DNA of 64,000 bases from Kappaphycus alvarezii (GCA_002205965.3 NADL03000590.1:1927001-1991000); one strand, 5' to 3'. Positions 1-10,620 are shown, counted from the stretch's first letter. Translations and numbers: made by a program. Notes: generated by a model not told the origin, from the sequence alone.

Positions 1-2576
1 GGGAGAGTCTGCAATCCGTTTGAATAGTCTTGCAGCTGCGACTTGCTTCATGCCTGCGATTGAACACCAAAATATGGGACAGACTGCTCCTCGCAACCAG
101 TCCAACGCGCCTGCCGTACCTTCCCCATGCGTGCAGGTCCTGTCGTTTCAAAAATGCATCCCACAGCCGGGGGAAAATGCAGATGTCACCCATCGAGATG
201 CTCATGACACCACGGGTGACCCCAACATTTTTGATAAATGCAAATCTGTTGCAAAGCGTGGAGTGGTTTCAGAGGAAGACACGCAAGAGAGAGAATCAAG
301 CGCGGAGGGTGACTGCATGCGGCAACGCAATGGAGGAGACATTGCGGGCGATGACATGAGGGAGAACGTGATTCATACAGTGGAGATTACAAATAGATGC
401 AGCACGGTGTCAGATCGGGAGGGTGTTGTTGGTGAAGGGGACGCTGGATTGGAGACGGAACAGAGGAAGGATGGTGATTTCCTCATTAGGGTCGGCCAAA
501 GGAGGGCAACTTCGTCAGACTCTGGCGGGTTACGAGTCGAGATCATAAGTCAGCCCCAGAAGAAAAGGAGACGTGGGCCCAATGATGAGGGCTCTGCTGC
601 ATTGGATAGGGAAGGTCAAGTTGCAGGAGCGAAACCTATCACGGTGTGCGACGAAAAAAGCGGAGACACATCTCACGATAAAGGGACGGGGAACAGCCAC
701 TTGCCAGACAGTGTTAGCATCGGCTTGGAGCGTCCAAATCTCTCGCCATCGAGGCGTTCACTTATCGCCACACCCATCACAAAATCTGCTGACAGTTTTG
801 GGAATTTTGGATTTGAGTGTTGGAAACATTTGCGAATTGAGTTTCCGTACGCACAGGGTCGGTCAGCTTGGACTCCGCAGTTTTCCAGCGGATCATCTCC
901 TCCTCGGCCTTTGGACAACTCTCTGATGTGTAGTGTCACCCCTAGGGTCTTGAGTGAAGCACAAGACCCTAGGAGAGTGAAGCACAAGACCAAGAAGGAA
1001 ACGGCACTGGTGCGACTAATGGAGCTCCCATAAATCTTTCATCCTCGAGGATGACTCAAACTTTCGGTGGGCAAGAAGCAGACCTTTCAGCGAGGGCAGA
1101 GGAAATCAAGCCTAAGCCGTCGTCTCCTTGCAATCGCGAAGGTAGCTTGACAGGAAAGCGGGCGCACGCGGAAATGGCAAAGGTCACAGCGGCACACGCG
1201 TGTGGAGTTATCTTTGAGGAACAGGATCAAGCGTCTCGCACACAAGAAGATATGCCAGAGAATTCACAGGGACGCCAGAAACGTAAGCGAATACTGACGG
1301 CAAAAGCGAAACGTCGACGAAATGCACGGAACAGAAAAAGAGAGAAAAAGAACCGGGAAGCAAAGCGGAAAGCTGGAAGAGGGAAAGTCTCTACGAAAGG
1401 AGACCTAGAGAATGTCGGCGAAAGCAACCAGGGAGGGGAAAACGAGCCACAGAATGTCGGCGAAAGCAACCAAGGAAAGGAACAAGGACCAACGAATTAC
1501 GGCGAAAGCAACCAAGGAAAGAAAGAAGGGCCGCAGTATGTCGGCGAATCCAACCAAGGAAAGATGGACGAAGACGCCATTGCTGCAACAATAGGGACAA
1601 CAGTTCTAGGCCCTTTGCAGCAAGAAAGGGAAGGTGGTGGACATAAGAAAGACTTGCCGGGCTTAACAGAGCAATCTGGAAGTGGAAGGCTACAAGTCAG
1701 TGAGGTCGTGACAACCAGTCACGGACAATCAAGTGGAAATGAAATAACGCTTGACAGGCCTCTTGAGCCATGTGGAGCAGAAACCGCTGGCTTGCATAAC
1801 GCTGCAGAAACAGAAGAGAGTGATATACAAGTTCAAGCGTTGGCCAAAGTGAGAGAGTTGCTATCCAAAAGGGTGGCGCCACAGACGTTGGCCCCTGGCA
1901 AGGGCAGTCAAGGCAACCAAAACTCCAAGGAAGAAGGCAAAGGGAAGCGCAATTCCCTTTCCACAGCAATGGGATCAGTTTCAGCTGTTCTTGCACGGGC
2001 AAGATCGGAAGGGCTCTTAGGCCAAGGTTCTAACAGCAAGGAGGGACAATCAAATGAGTCCCTTCGACGTGCAATAGAAGGTCCACGCCTCGATGGCCAG
2101 AACACATCTCGCATCTCGAAGAAGAAAAAGAGACCAGCTAGATCCCGTACAACGAAGCAATCAAAGCAGGAATTTTACAAGAACGAAACACAGCACAACC
2201 AGAGCATATATTTGGGCTTTGAAGACGGTGCCACTGATCCGTCTAATTTTGCTGAATCGCAAGCACCCGTTAACAAATGTCAGGATGGCATTACAAATGG
2301 TCTCGTTGTCAAAGACGAAGGCTTCACAAACCACAACGTAGGCACAGAGCACCTCAATGATAAGGAAACCCCTCCGATGGCAATCACTCTCCTGCAAACG
2401 TTCTATCTGCCGCTGTTGGCAGCCCAAATAAGGTAAATGGTGCCGAGCACAGTAGTCGTGCACAAGAGGGGAATACATCGTCGAAGGAAGACCCCGGCAT
2501 ATCGCAAGAACCAGATCAAGAAAGTATACATGCAGGAACAGGTTTACCGGTAGTTGCAGCCAAAGCAACGCCATAG
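1..2576 (+). CDS. Unidentified basic, low-complexity protein, 5' end outside window, frame broken
   Basis: I do not recognise this gene. The reading frame is already open at base 2 and enters from the left edge; no ATG marks a start. Frame 2 runs to 1033, frame 1 continues from about 973 to 2436, and frame 3 continues from about 2365 to a TAG at 2574-2576. The three segments share one composition: polar, rich in S, E, Q, G and K, without hydrophobic segments. This suggests one disordered protein of at least about 840 residues. The first shift coincides with a 17-bp direct repeat of period 23 at 952-991; removing one period joins the frames. The second lies near a run AAACCCC around 2365. A strongly basic stretch (about 1270-1390, many KR pairs) could be a nuclear localisation or RNA-binding segment, and four 14-residue repeats with core GESNQG follow it. 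More coding may continue in frame 2 to 2778. Assembly indels or pseudogenisation are both possible. Confidence 0.5.
952..991 (+). repeat. 17-bp direct repeat, period 23, at a frame break
   Basis: GAGTGAAGCACAAGACC occurs at 952-968 and again at 975-991. In the first copy frame 2 reads SEAQD; in the second copy frame 1 reads SEAQD followed by the downstream protein. The 23-bp period is not a multiple of three, so one extra period explains the frame break. Confidence 0.85.
1411..1578 (+). repeat. Four in-frame 42-bp tandem coding repeats
   Basis: Four units start at 1411, 1453, 1495 and 1537, exactly 42 bp apart. Each encodes 14 residues with the core (N/Y)(V/Y)GESNQG followed by a charged K/E/G spacer. 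They lie in the frame of the 1051-2436 segment. Replication slippage is the usual origin of such arrays. Confidence 0.9.
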
Positions 2577-3011
2577 CTGCATTAGCAAAACTGCAGTGGA
2601 TGCCTCTCATCATGTTGGTTCTGCAGAGCTATTAAACAAAATGGACAGAGGACTGGCGTGGTACGCCATGAAGAAAGTGCAATCGTTGGACATTGGGCAT
2701 GTTGCAAGCATTCACAAACTGCAGTGTGATGTTTCAGCGTGCCAGCATCATGGTGTAGATGGCGTGCTTGCCCAATAAAGCCAAAATTCCATCTCAAAGA
2801 AAGAGAAGACCAAAGTTAAGGTGAAAGTCTGTGTGAGTCAGCTGAAAGTTAATTGCAACTGAATCCATAGCATATGTCTAATGCCGGCAGTCTAGCACGG
2901 CTTGACTATCATTGACAGCCCAGCAGCCATGAGTGAGATTTATTTAGGTTAGTAGAAACTTACTTGAGGTTGAACACAGGTAATTGCATTTCCGTTTTGA
3001 TATCAAGTCGT
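2577..3011. other. Intergenic region between convergent genes
   Basis: This stretch lies between the unidentified + strand gene and EMC4 on the - strand. An open frame 2 to 2778 could be a further piece of the upstream gene after another shift. Beyond it I see no gene, repeat or RNA. Confidence 0.5.
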
Positions 3012-3527
3012 TCACACAGCAGTAGCGCTGCTCCAGATCCCATCCCGTACTATCCTTGCGGGCAGCAAACTAACCCAATGACTTTGGGTGGTAGGCAAAA
3101 ACCCCATCTCATTCGCTCGACGCAAGCCAAACCCCACACCTATTCCCGCCAAAGCCAAGTGAACAAGCATTTGAGGGAGCAGCATAAGAATGGGTACGCC
3201 CGCTTTCAATGCTGGTTTGAACGCGTTGCGGACTGTAACCATCGCCTTTATCTGCATAAAGAGCACAGTTATTGTGGTTCCGACAGAGAACAGATGCACA
3301 GTGTTTCCCGTCATGTACAAGGCAAAAGCGGAGGTAATCATGGAACGAACCGGAGAAAAGGCAGTTGTCCATGAGGCTTGGTACGCGTTAGAAACCTCGG
3401 TTCTGTCAGTTGAGTTTGAAGAACTGGGATCTCTAGGTGCCATCTTCTTCGTGATGGCATTGAACGGAATGTGATCGCGTGCAGAGAGTTCGGGAGGGAA
3501 TCCGGGCGGCTCGGCGTATTTCTCCAT
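3012..3527 (-). CDS. EMC4: ER membrane protein complex subunit 4
   Basis: An intact ORF of 171 residues, close to the family's usual ~180. EMC4 is a core subunit of the ER membrane protein complex, which inserts tail-anchored and multi-pass proteins into the ER membrane. The N-terminal third is polar and cytosolic in character. The family signature follows: a membrane segment around the MTGNTVHLFSV motif, a second hydrophobic segment (about residues 118-142), and the conserved end GFLPTTQSHW. The start at 3525-3527 is the first ATG of an open frame, and the stop is at 3012-3014. No intron is needed. The gene converges on its left neighbour. Identity comes from motif order and length; a distant EMC4 paralogue is the only alternative I would consider. 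Confidence 0.9.
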   Translation of the reverse strand: MEKYAEPPGFPPELSARDHIPFNAITKKMAPRDPSSSNSTDRTEVSNAYQASWTTAFSPVRSMITSAFALYMTGNTVHLFSVGTTITVLFMQIKAMVTVRNAFKPALKAGVPILMLLPQMLVHLALAGIGVGFGLRRANEMGFLPTTQSHWVSLLPARIVRDGIWSSATAV

Positions 3528-4292
3528 GGCGGCACGGGTGTTGGAGGGACGTGAAGGTTGGGATACATTTGAGGTAAGACTGTCGTCGAGGAAGTTGAGA
3601 TGGAAGCGATGAGGGGGGGTGGAAGGCGCCGGTTAGTCATGGTGGTGCCTGGAGCAAAGGATGGGGAATAAAGGAAGGGCCGTTTACTGCCACTTTCGGG
3701 TGCATGAAGTTTTCATTACTAAGGGGAACTTGCTTCTTGAGCCCACAATCGCCTCGGCATTCCCTCTGTTGATCATATGTACAATACTGTATATTTGAAC
3801 AATTCGTAGTACTGTACAGGGCTGTACAGGGCTGTACAGTACTATTCAATTTAGTGGTCGTCAAAAAATACACGGAATATAGAAAGCTTAAAAAATGTGA
3901 ACTGTACATTAATTTCATATTGGTCGTTGCAAGAATCCCGATGCGACTTTACCCTGGAAATGCAAGTACTGTAAAAGGGAATGAGGGGGGAAAATTTGGG
4001 TTATTTTAATGAATGGAAGATATGGTTGGTTATATCCACGAATCTAATACGTTATGCGCGATAAGTCCTCGCTGATGGGTAACACTACAGTAAATGACTT
4101 TGCTTACAAGGCCGGCTCAATGCCGGCGAATGAGTGCATGCAGAAATTAGGCAAATCGCCGCCTGGTCAAAACTGCGCCAATAATGAGCCAAGTCGTAAA
4201 CCATTTGGCATGGGCAGTGCCATATCTGGCAGACAGAACCGGGGCTCGGAGGGTCGATTTAGACTACCAGACTGCCCGCCAGTTCAAGTCCC
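3528..4292. other. Intergenic region with TACTGTA-type motifs
   Basis: The upstream region of EMC4 up to the first recognisable Harbinger sequence. It contains several TACTGTA/TACAGTA motifs and the inverted repeat listed separately. No coding sequence is supported; a short open frame at 4054-4305 has no recognisable product. Confidence 0.5.
3808..3843. repeat. Perfect 12-bp inverted repeat
   Basis: AGTACTGTACAG at 3808-3819 is matched by its exact reverse complement CTGTACAGTACT at 3832-3843. The 12-bp spacer repeats part of the same motif. It is one of many TACTGTAC-like elements in this window. Confidence 0.85.
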
Positions 4293-5550
4293 GTGTGTAC
4301 CATGAACATAAGATTTCGAAAGGCCGCAATGGCAGCCTGTTTAGCTGCAAATACTGCCTTTCTAAGCGTCACTTTGATAATCAGGAAACGCAACAACAGT
4401 CGAACGTTCCAACGGGCACACGCAGCAGCGCAGCATACCAGAAAAGGGCTGATACATCCCAGAACATCCAAAGAGCCAACTCTTTGGCAAAAGATGCTTA
4501 ATCGTGGCCGGGACTCCGATTTTATCGTCACTACAAATTTCACAAGAAAGATCTTAACCCAGCAACTCCTGCCTCTCTTTACAGCCGCCCGACGGACGCA
4601 AAACTTTGGGAACCCCTACAGAAGGACTTTGCCCAAAAGAGGTCGAAAGCCTCTCCTTTGTTCAGTCGCATCGCTAGGTATCGCGCTTGCGTACTTGAAA
4701 AAAGGAGGTAAAGCGTACTATCCATGTCCATTCTTCGGAATTGTTCCCTCTACTCTAAGTGTACGCCTCAATTAATCCTTATATGTGCTTCTCAAAGCAA
4801 CAAAGCTTCCTCAAGCGAGCAATTTCACCATCCGCTGGTCGACTTTCAAGGAACAAGGAGCATCTGCTGCTCTACTCGAGAACAATTGGAAGGTTGTTCC
4901 ACTTTTAAAGTGCATTTTCGTAATCACAGACGGATTAAGATTTTGCTGCCAAAATCACAGAGATGCAACCTCCAGAACGCGTTTTTCGAGGGCTATACCA
5001 AACAAGAAGAGGTCACTAACCTGTTTGTCTTCAATTTTTATGGTGAGACCAGACATGTGGCCATAAATTACACCTGAAGCCGGCATTACATGACGCTTCC
5101 GTCCGTTTCTGGATTTAATCCTACCTAACTCAGTGATGACAGAACACCTCCGGGCATAGCCATTCTCGGAGACTCCACATTTGCTAATAACACGAGATGT
5201 ACGAATGGAAAGATCGTTTGGGCTCGCAAAACGAACGAAACGAGCGATATTCTTCGGTCAGAGGAGCTCGCGGCGATTGATATCATTCTGCAGCGCATTA
5301 TGCCAAGCGAGCGACAAAGCGCAGGATGAGGTATAAAGGATCTCAAACTTCATTTAATCGGCTTAGCGCTACTTTTGCATCTGACGCAATACGACTTGGG
5401 ATCTTGCTGGAGTTTTTCGTGCGATTTTTTAACTTCCTAACACGTATAATTAGACGAAACCGCATTGCCAATACCTACAACCTGTCCTCTCAACCCAATG
5501 CGTTCGCGCGGGCCGAAGTCCGAGGAGTCAAGTTTGCGAGTGCGAGCTAG
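4293..5550 (+). pseudogene. PIF/Harbinger transposase, degenerate
   Basis: Several frames together recapitulate a Harbinger (DDE_4-like) transposase. An N-terminal part resembling LGIALAYLKKGGKAYYP precedes FGIVPSTLSV. Then come VITDG with the first catalytic Asp (near 4930), LQNAFFEGYTKQEEVTNLFV (frame shifted, about 4970-5040), ILGDSTF with the second Asp (near 5165), VWARKTNE, and IMPSERQSA (near 5310). The expected Glu and Trp after this last motif read Gly and a TGA stop at 5322-5327, so the third catalytic residue is lost. A further shift follows, and the conserved tail LSATFASDAIR continues to the RNRIANTY segment. At least three frameshifts and several stops show that it is inactive. 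Confidence 0.85.
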
Positions 5551-5823
5551 GCCCGCAGGGCGAGGGCCGTGACAGTGGAAAACCAGAAAGGTTGGTGGCC
5601 TTCCTGTTCAGTTGCATTGCTATCTATCTTCTCTTGGGTTGACTGCAGAGAATTTTCGGAAAAGTTGCTTGAGAGTGTCGCTGAAGCTGCATATCATCTT
5701 TCTCGTATCTTTGATGCTCTTATTTACTTCATCACGCAAAGAACTCCTTTAATTCTTAAGAGCGTGCGATATGAACACTTTTTCTTCGCTAGAGCTGGCG
5801 GCCGCATCGGCACCTGACGAGAA

Positions 5824-6400
5824 TTACATAGCAATAGCTCCTATAAACTGTGTCATAGACTCAAAAGTTGTTACCAGCGCGTCCTTTGTTTTCTGTTTCT
5901 TGCCATGTAGCCCAGCCAGTGCAAGTGGTCGACGATTTTTAAGCGCGCCGACTCCTTCCAACTCCTCTTCCACTTCCCCATCGCTTTTTGTAGAGACGTT
6001 TTCATGCTCCTCTTCACTCTTGTCCTCCACTAGTTTTGCACCAATTGTCGCCTGAATGTCTCTACCGATATGCTTTACCCTTAGGACATTCAGTGGACAG
6101 GAAGGGCCACCATTAGGCTTTTTTTGAGTTACAAAACTTGTAGAATTTGTTCTTGAGACATTCTTGGTCTCTCAGAGGCCTATTGTTGCTTATCCACCAC
6201 CTGTCAAACTCCTCTGACACAATCGCCCACATGTTTGCACTGGTTGGTTTGACTCGCTCGACTATGTCTAGAAGAGCAGTGATTTCATCTCCGATATAGT
6301 TCGGGGCTTCTGTACGACCTTTCGTATTCTTCTTTCCCGGCTTTTTATCTTTCTTTGGATGCTTTACGGCTTTGCGTGGTGCTGGAGTTGCTGACGGCAA
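5824..6400 (-). pseudogene. Myb/SANT-like DNA-binding protein of the Harbinger element, one frameshift
   Basis: The reading frame starts at 6400 with a Pro/Lys-rich N-terminus. A Myb/SANT-like domain follows, with motifs EITALLDIVERVKPTS, WAIVSEEFDRWW and LKNKFYKF (about residues 35-90). The frame stops at 6113 directly after a run of seven A on the coding strand. In the next frame the protein continues with GGPSCPLNVLRVKHIGRDI and an acidic, glutamate-rich region ending in a stop at 5824. The continuation matches how this domain family normally proceeds. Such proteins are the usual partner of Harbinger transposase, helping its nuclear import and its binding to the transposon ends. The single break could be an assembly error in the A7 run. 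Confidence 0.75.
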
Positions 6401-7519
6401 CTAAGAACTTGGTCCCGACTGCTAGGGCGCAATGAGGTTGTTCTCATCAGTGGTCTGTGTTGGAGTAGTCATTGTAAGACTTCAGGTCGCAAAAGAGGTT
6501 CGCAGAGAGACACTGAGACCAACTATGCTATCATCTCCTTTTGAGCCGCAAAGGTGCATGATGTTCCGGTTGATGGCTTCGCGCTATTATTTGGCGCGTT
6601 CGGTGGTGTAGGTATTCTTGAATGGCATTGGGACCCCTCCAAATATTTGACCGAATGGCCGAGTGGGGAATTTCTGCATGCACTCATTTAGTGCATCTTC
6701 ATTGGAACTCTACTTAAGGAAAATTGACCCCAAAAGGGACGACCACGGGTGGATCGTCTGTTGGGTACTTAATCAACTCCCAGTAAACCTACATACCTAG
6801 CTATGAGGAGGGTCATCAAACTCAAGGAACTCAACCAACCTCTTGAAGGTATTTGTGTGCTTCCTTCTTGTCTTGGCTTCACGACGAACCCCTGCTGAGT
6901 GCGTGCTGCAGCGAGGCTACTCAGCCCTCTCACTCTGTCCCTTTACCCGCTACTACCGCCATGGTTCACCAGAACAACAGCAGATACAATCCTTCAAAAA
7001 TAGGACTCAATGTGAGTCCGAATCCGTGAAGATTCCTGCAGCTTCCACAACTCGTTTTCAAATAGTAATGACTTTCAATATCTCTCCATCATCAGAGAGG
7101 ACGGTACCTGAAATTTCCTCTGCAATAGCAATACATTTCCTCTACTCTCTTAGACTTGGAAGACTAGGGTTATTTTCGGCATCGTCATGATCTGAATTAC
7201 AATGCTCTTCTCCTCTAACCCCGGTCATAATCTTGTTTACAACAGATGAATCCTAAAACATTTCAATAACATCATCCTCTCTAGAGGGATTCAGAAACTC
7301 TTATTGTCTTTCTGTCCTTGGCAGGAACCACCTTCGAAATTAAGGGCGCAATGGAGCAAACCCCAGTAGCATTCAGCAAAATATTGACAGAAATAGCAGA
7401 TTGGCAAAGATCATTCAATAGTCCAGTGTGATTCCAGCAGTTTGCGATTGATGATTGAGGGATCGATTTCCAAACGTTTCGCAGTCATCTCATAGTAGTA
7501 AGCTGATCTACCTTGTAAA
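6401..7519. other. Gene-free stretch
   Basis: I find no coding sequence, RNA gene or clear repeat. A 115-codon open frame at 6843-7190 has no recognisable features and no supporting context. Confidence 0.4.
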
Positions 7520-8053
7520 TTTTTTCAGCATCGACACTCAAAAGACCGAGATAACTGTCCATTTGAAACTTGCGAAACCCCATTTCGCGCGCAGCAGTAA
7601 CACAAACATCAAAAGTTTATAGTGTTGATGTAGTATTCGGGGGCAGAAACTCAACTAGCGCGAATGGAAAATGTGGTAAGGTTTCCTATGTGCCATGGGC
7701 CGAACAGTTTTCAACCAGTAAAAGAACTTCATGTCTCACTCTGCTTCGATAAAGCTGTTGAACCGTTGTAACCAACAGAAGAGTAAATCAGCAGTCATCT
7801 AAGCTTTTTTGTTATGATGATAGTCAAAGCCCAAATTCATGTCAGTTTTATTTTAAAAGTACCGTAGTTTGTTCTCAATCCCAATAATCATGCGTGGGTA
7901 CTTTCTAGTTCCGTTTACGTTACAACATGCCAAACCGGTAAACTGAGTTTTCTCCTTCTTTCGTACAGCGAGTTTTATTGAAGAGATTGTTATGTTAGGA
8001 GGCATGTTGTAAAAGAAGCCGAATTCATCTACATTACACAAGTTGGAAACCAT
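7520..8053 (-). pseudogene. Pogo/Tigger-like (DDE_1) transposase fragment
   Basis: The - strand reads CNVDEFGFFYNMPPN, the classic first-Asp motif of DDE_1 transposases of the Tc1/mariner-pogo group. It continues through TGLACCNVNGTRKYP and MIIGIENK, all in one open frame (8053-7853). Past a stop it continues with MTADLLFCWLQRFN, the usual segment preceding the second Asp. The second and third catalytic motifs are no longer readable. The upstream part, which should carry the CENP-B-type helix-turn-helix, was not recovered. Confidence 0.75.
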
Positions 8054-9104
8054 CTAATCTGTAAATATTGTCCTCAGATCGTTCAGATCTATCGAAGTCC
8101 CATCCTTGTCGACATCCCCGGATTTGCTCACGGATTCGTCTACATTTTAGATTCCATCGAGAATGTAAACTCGGTAGCTATCCGGTTCCAAGTTTAAGGA
8201 CCACTGTAGGGTGCAAAAGGGATTTCCCCAATCAGATTAGCATTTCTGGTGAAGCTTAATACTTATATGGAATGGATTTGTTCTGGTGGATTGGCGAAAG
8301 TCGTTTCAGCCAATTATAAAGCAGAAACTTTTCTGAGAATACTCTTGCCATTTTAATTCACAAATATAGGTATTGAGTTTACAGAAATTCAGACCACAAC
8401 TACGAGCAAAGCAACATAAATTTGAGTGCTCGGGGCCGACGCCTCGTTACTCCAAGGGGAAACGCACCCATTTTTTCCCTATAATCCATCCTTCCCCAAA
8501 CTTCATATTTCTTGTACGGTAGCATCGCTGAGTTCCAATCCACTCTTTGATTTCCAATTACCATCACATCATTGCTTCAATTTCCTCCGATCTATTTCGT
8601 CTCTCTTTCATAGCCAACCAAACTAATTCCATTTTATTTTCTGTCCGCCTTTCTAGCCTACAACCGGGGTGATAGGGTTGCAGCTGCCACACACTCGGAG
8701 TGTCTAACCAGGGGCCCGGGGTCCGACCTTCACACTCGGAGTGTCTTACTGAGTGCCTAGGGCCCAACGTTCGCATCAGGAGCTTCTAATCTAGGGTCAA
8801 GGATGCGACATGATCAGGTGGAAAGTTCATCTGATGTATTGTAGTGACCCTTTGGGTCTGTGGTAGGGATTAATGATCCAGTTTGCTTATCGAAACTCGA
8901 TTCCATTTTAGACTTTACAGTCCTTACGGGATTATCTGGCAGCAACCTAGTAGGGGCATGCCACGAACCACTTTTGGTCCGTATATTTATTTTAAAATGA
9001 TTTAATAACATTTAGAAACGTGCCCTAACAGACTTAATTCTAACTTGGTATTTATTATTACGCTTCTTCAAAAGCCCAAGTAATCAGTTACCAAAGGTTT
9101 GGCT
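8054..9104. other. Gene-free stretch with a short direct repeat
   Basis: Presumably decayed flank of the transposase fragment. It contains the direct repeat at 8690-8746. No coding sequence is supported. Confidence 0.4.
8690..8746. repeat. Two copies of a 16-bp palindromic motif
   Basis: CACACTCGGAGTGTCT occurs at 8690-8705 and again at 8731-8746. Each copy contains the near-palindrome ACACTC-G-GAGTGT, so each could form a 6-bp hairpin. The sequences between and after the copies are GC-rich and also alike. Confidence 0.8.
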
Positions 9105-9543
9105 CTAGTTTAAATAGGACCATTGTCCTCATATTAGGGCATAGTTTAGGCCTACTTTTTCCGACAAAAAGTTTTTTTCTGTCGTTCCATGCTAATCTAT
9201 AGTTCCAAAAGTAGTAATAATCGATCAAATAAAATTTTCGGTAATTTTAGCGCGAGTCAGGGTAGGAATTACTTTATTTCACTTGATAAAATTTGACTCA
9301 GTTCCATTTTTCCACATTTTATCTTGTAGTTGAATGTTTTAGCCCAAGTAGTGCAGAGTTGAAGCCACTGAGCACCTCTTCACTGTAATTTTTATTTTTT
9401 TAGGGTGTACTTTTTAGTGAACATTTACGCCCCCCCAAAATATTTTACTTACTGTAAAAGTTTTGTACGATAAATAGATTTGTCCTCATATGAGGACAAA
9501 GCGTGCCTTATATGAGTACCGTGCAATCGCGGATAGACACTAG
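9105..9543. mobile_element. MITE-like element, copy 1
   Basis: About 439 bp without coding capacity. The right end reads ATAGACACTAG, the exact reverse complement of the left end of copy 2 at 47992. The left end here (CTAGTTTAAATAGGACC) is a diverged version of it. GTCCTCAT-type sequence follows the left end, and the perfect palindrome GTCCTCATATGAGGAC lies near the right end (9482-9497). CTAG flanks both sides, possibly a target-site duplication. Size, ends and lack of ORFs fit a miniature inverted-repeat element, perhaps mobilised by a mariner-type transposase. Confidence 0.7.
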
Positions 9544-9559
9544 TTCTTGCTCTCACTGA

Positions 9560-9790
9560 CCTACGTTCCACCCGCCCCCCCCTATTTACCCACGCTCATT
9601 CCCTCCCCATTGCCCCGCCCACACCCCTTTCCACCTCCCCCCACCTCCCTCCACGAGCCCCGTTCTCTATCAACGCCCAATCCCTCCCCATCCTCTCCCC
9701 GTACGCGGCCCCACCCGCGTACACCCCGTTCTCCCCCCCTCTCCCCACGACCCCACCGCTTTCTCTACCCAAGGCCCACCCATTTTTTTT
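9560..9790 (+). repeat. Cytosine-rich low-complexity tract
   Basis: About 230 bp in which the + strand is mostly C and T with many CCCC runs and few G. Its short open frames are compositional artefacts. Confidence 0.7.
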
Positions 9791-10427
9791 GAACGCACAA
9801 CCCGCCACTTTGGCCGGCCTGCCGCATACCCTGCGCCTTAGCCCCCCCGGAGCATCACCCCTTGCCGGCGTACTGTACTCCCCCTCCATCTGTGCTCGCG
9901 TGTTACTCTACCGGTCTGCAGCACGACGTGACACACCGTGCGTCGTCGACATCCTACCGCACAAAACAACCGTTCATTATTCATTGCAATATCCGCTGGC
10001 AGTAGACCTACTTTTGCAAGGCTTTATTTGGCGCAGTCATACTATACTCAAAGCAACCCTTCGCCGCATTCAAACTCCCGCCCCCTTCCCCGCAGAGCCA
10101 CTTTTCCCGCAATAAGTTCATTGTCTGTCATTGTTTGTCGTGATCAGACTGCGCCGTTTCCCGTTATTGGTTTTATTGGTTCTGCTGCCTGCGCCGGTTT
10201 TGCAGTGTTGGTTCTTTAAGTTGCGGAAGTGCGAACGCTACCTCCGCACTGAACCATGTATTTTGTGGATACTATCTGAATCAGATACGCATAGGTAACT
10301 GATCGGCTGTGTATCAGGTTTTCTTGTCGGGGAAAGTCGCGGTGAACATTCTTATAGAGTAAGGACCGGGTTTAAGGTTATCACTTGATAGCTCCGGGGG
10401 ATATCTCGAACGGAAGTATTAACCATC
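9791..10427. other. Region upstream of copia remnant A
   Basis: This is where the 5' LTR and leader of the copia element would be expected. I could not match it to any sequence after the pol remnant, so no LTR is called. An imperfect inverted repeat (TGCGGA at about 10222 with TCCGCA near 10243) is the only structure seen. Confidence 0.35.
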
Positions 10428-10620
10428 TCACACTGGGCCTGTGTGAGGAGACTGTTGCAAAGGCTTCCTCCCTGGGGTGAGGAGTACCCTGTGCCGAGGG
10501 TCAATACCCGAACCATACGCCAGTAGGGGACTGGTCTCCAGGGGTCGGAGTACCCCGAACCTTCTGCCAATAGGGGACTGGACGCCTGGGGTGGGAGTAC
10601 CCTGTATAAGGTCAACAACA
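10428..10620 (+). repeat. Imperfect tandem repeats in the copia A leader
   Basis: The motif CC(T/A)GGGGT followed by GGAGTACCC occurs three times (starting near 10470, 10534 and 10587). Between the copies lie CCA(G/A)TAGGGGACTGG segments. The array sits just upstream of gag and resembles a structured untranslated leader. Confidence 0.65.

Larger units (their letters stand above)
4293..6400. mobile_element. PIF/Harbinger DNA transposon remnant, two genes
   Basis: Autonomous PIF/Harbinger elements typically encode a DDE transposase and a separate Myb/SANT-like DNA-binding protein. Both occur here side by side: a broken transposase on the + strand (4293-5550) and a SANT-like gene on the - strand (5824-6400), arranged tail to tail. 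I could not identify terminal inverted repeats or a TTA-type target duplication, so the outer limits given are those of the coding remnants. Confidence 0.75.

Noticed and set aside
1391..1600. Repetitive - strand ORF (FLGCFRRHS repeats)
   Set aside because: It is the reverse complement of the 42-bp coding repeats and has no independent support.
2161..2613. 150-codon open frame on the - strand
   Set aside because: It lies opposite the low-complexity + strand gene, and its hydrophobic sequence is the complement of the Gln/Lys-rich coding; no family match.
3190..3474. 94-codon + strand ORF
   Set aside because: Antisense shadow of EMC4.
9547..9889. Proline-rich and glycine-rich ORFs on both strands
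   Set aside because: Produced by the C-rich low-complexity tract.
9791..10340. Possible 5' LTR of copia A
   Set aside because: I compared it with 15573-16100 and found no convincing repeat, so no LTR is called.
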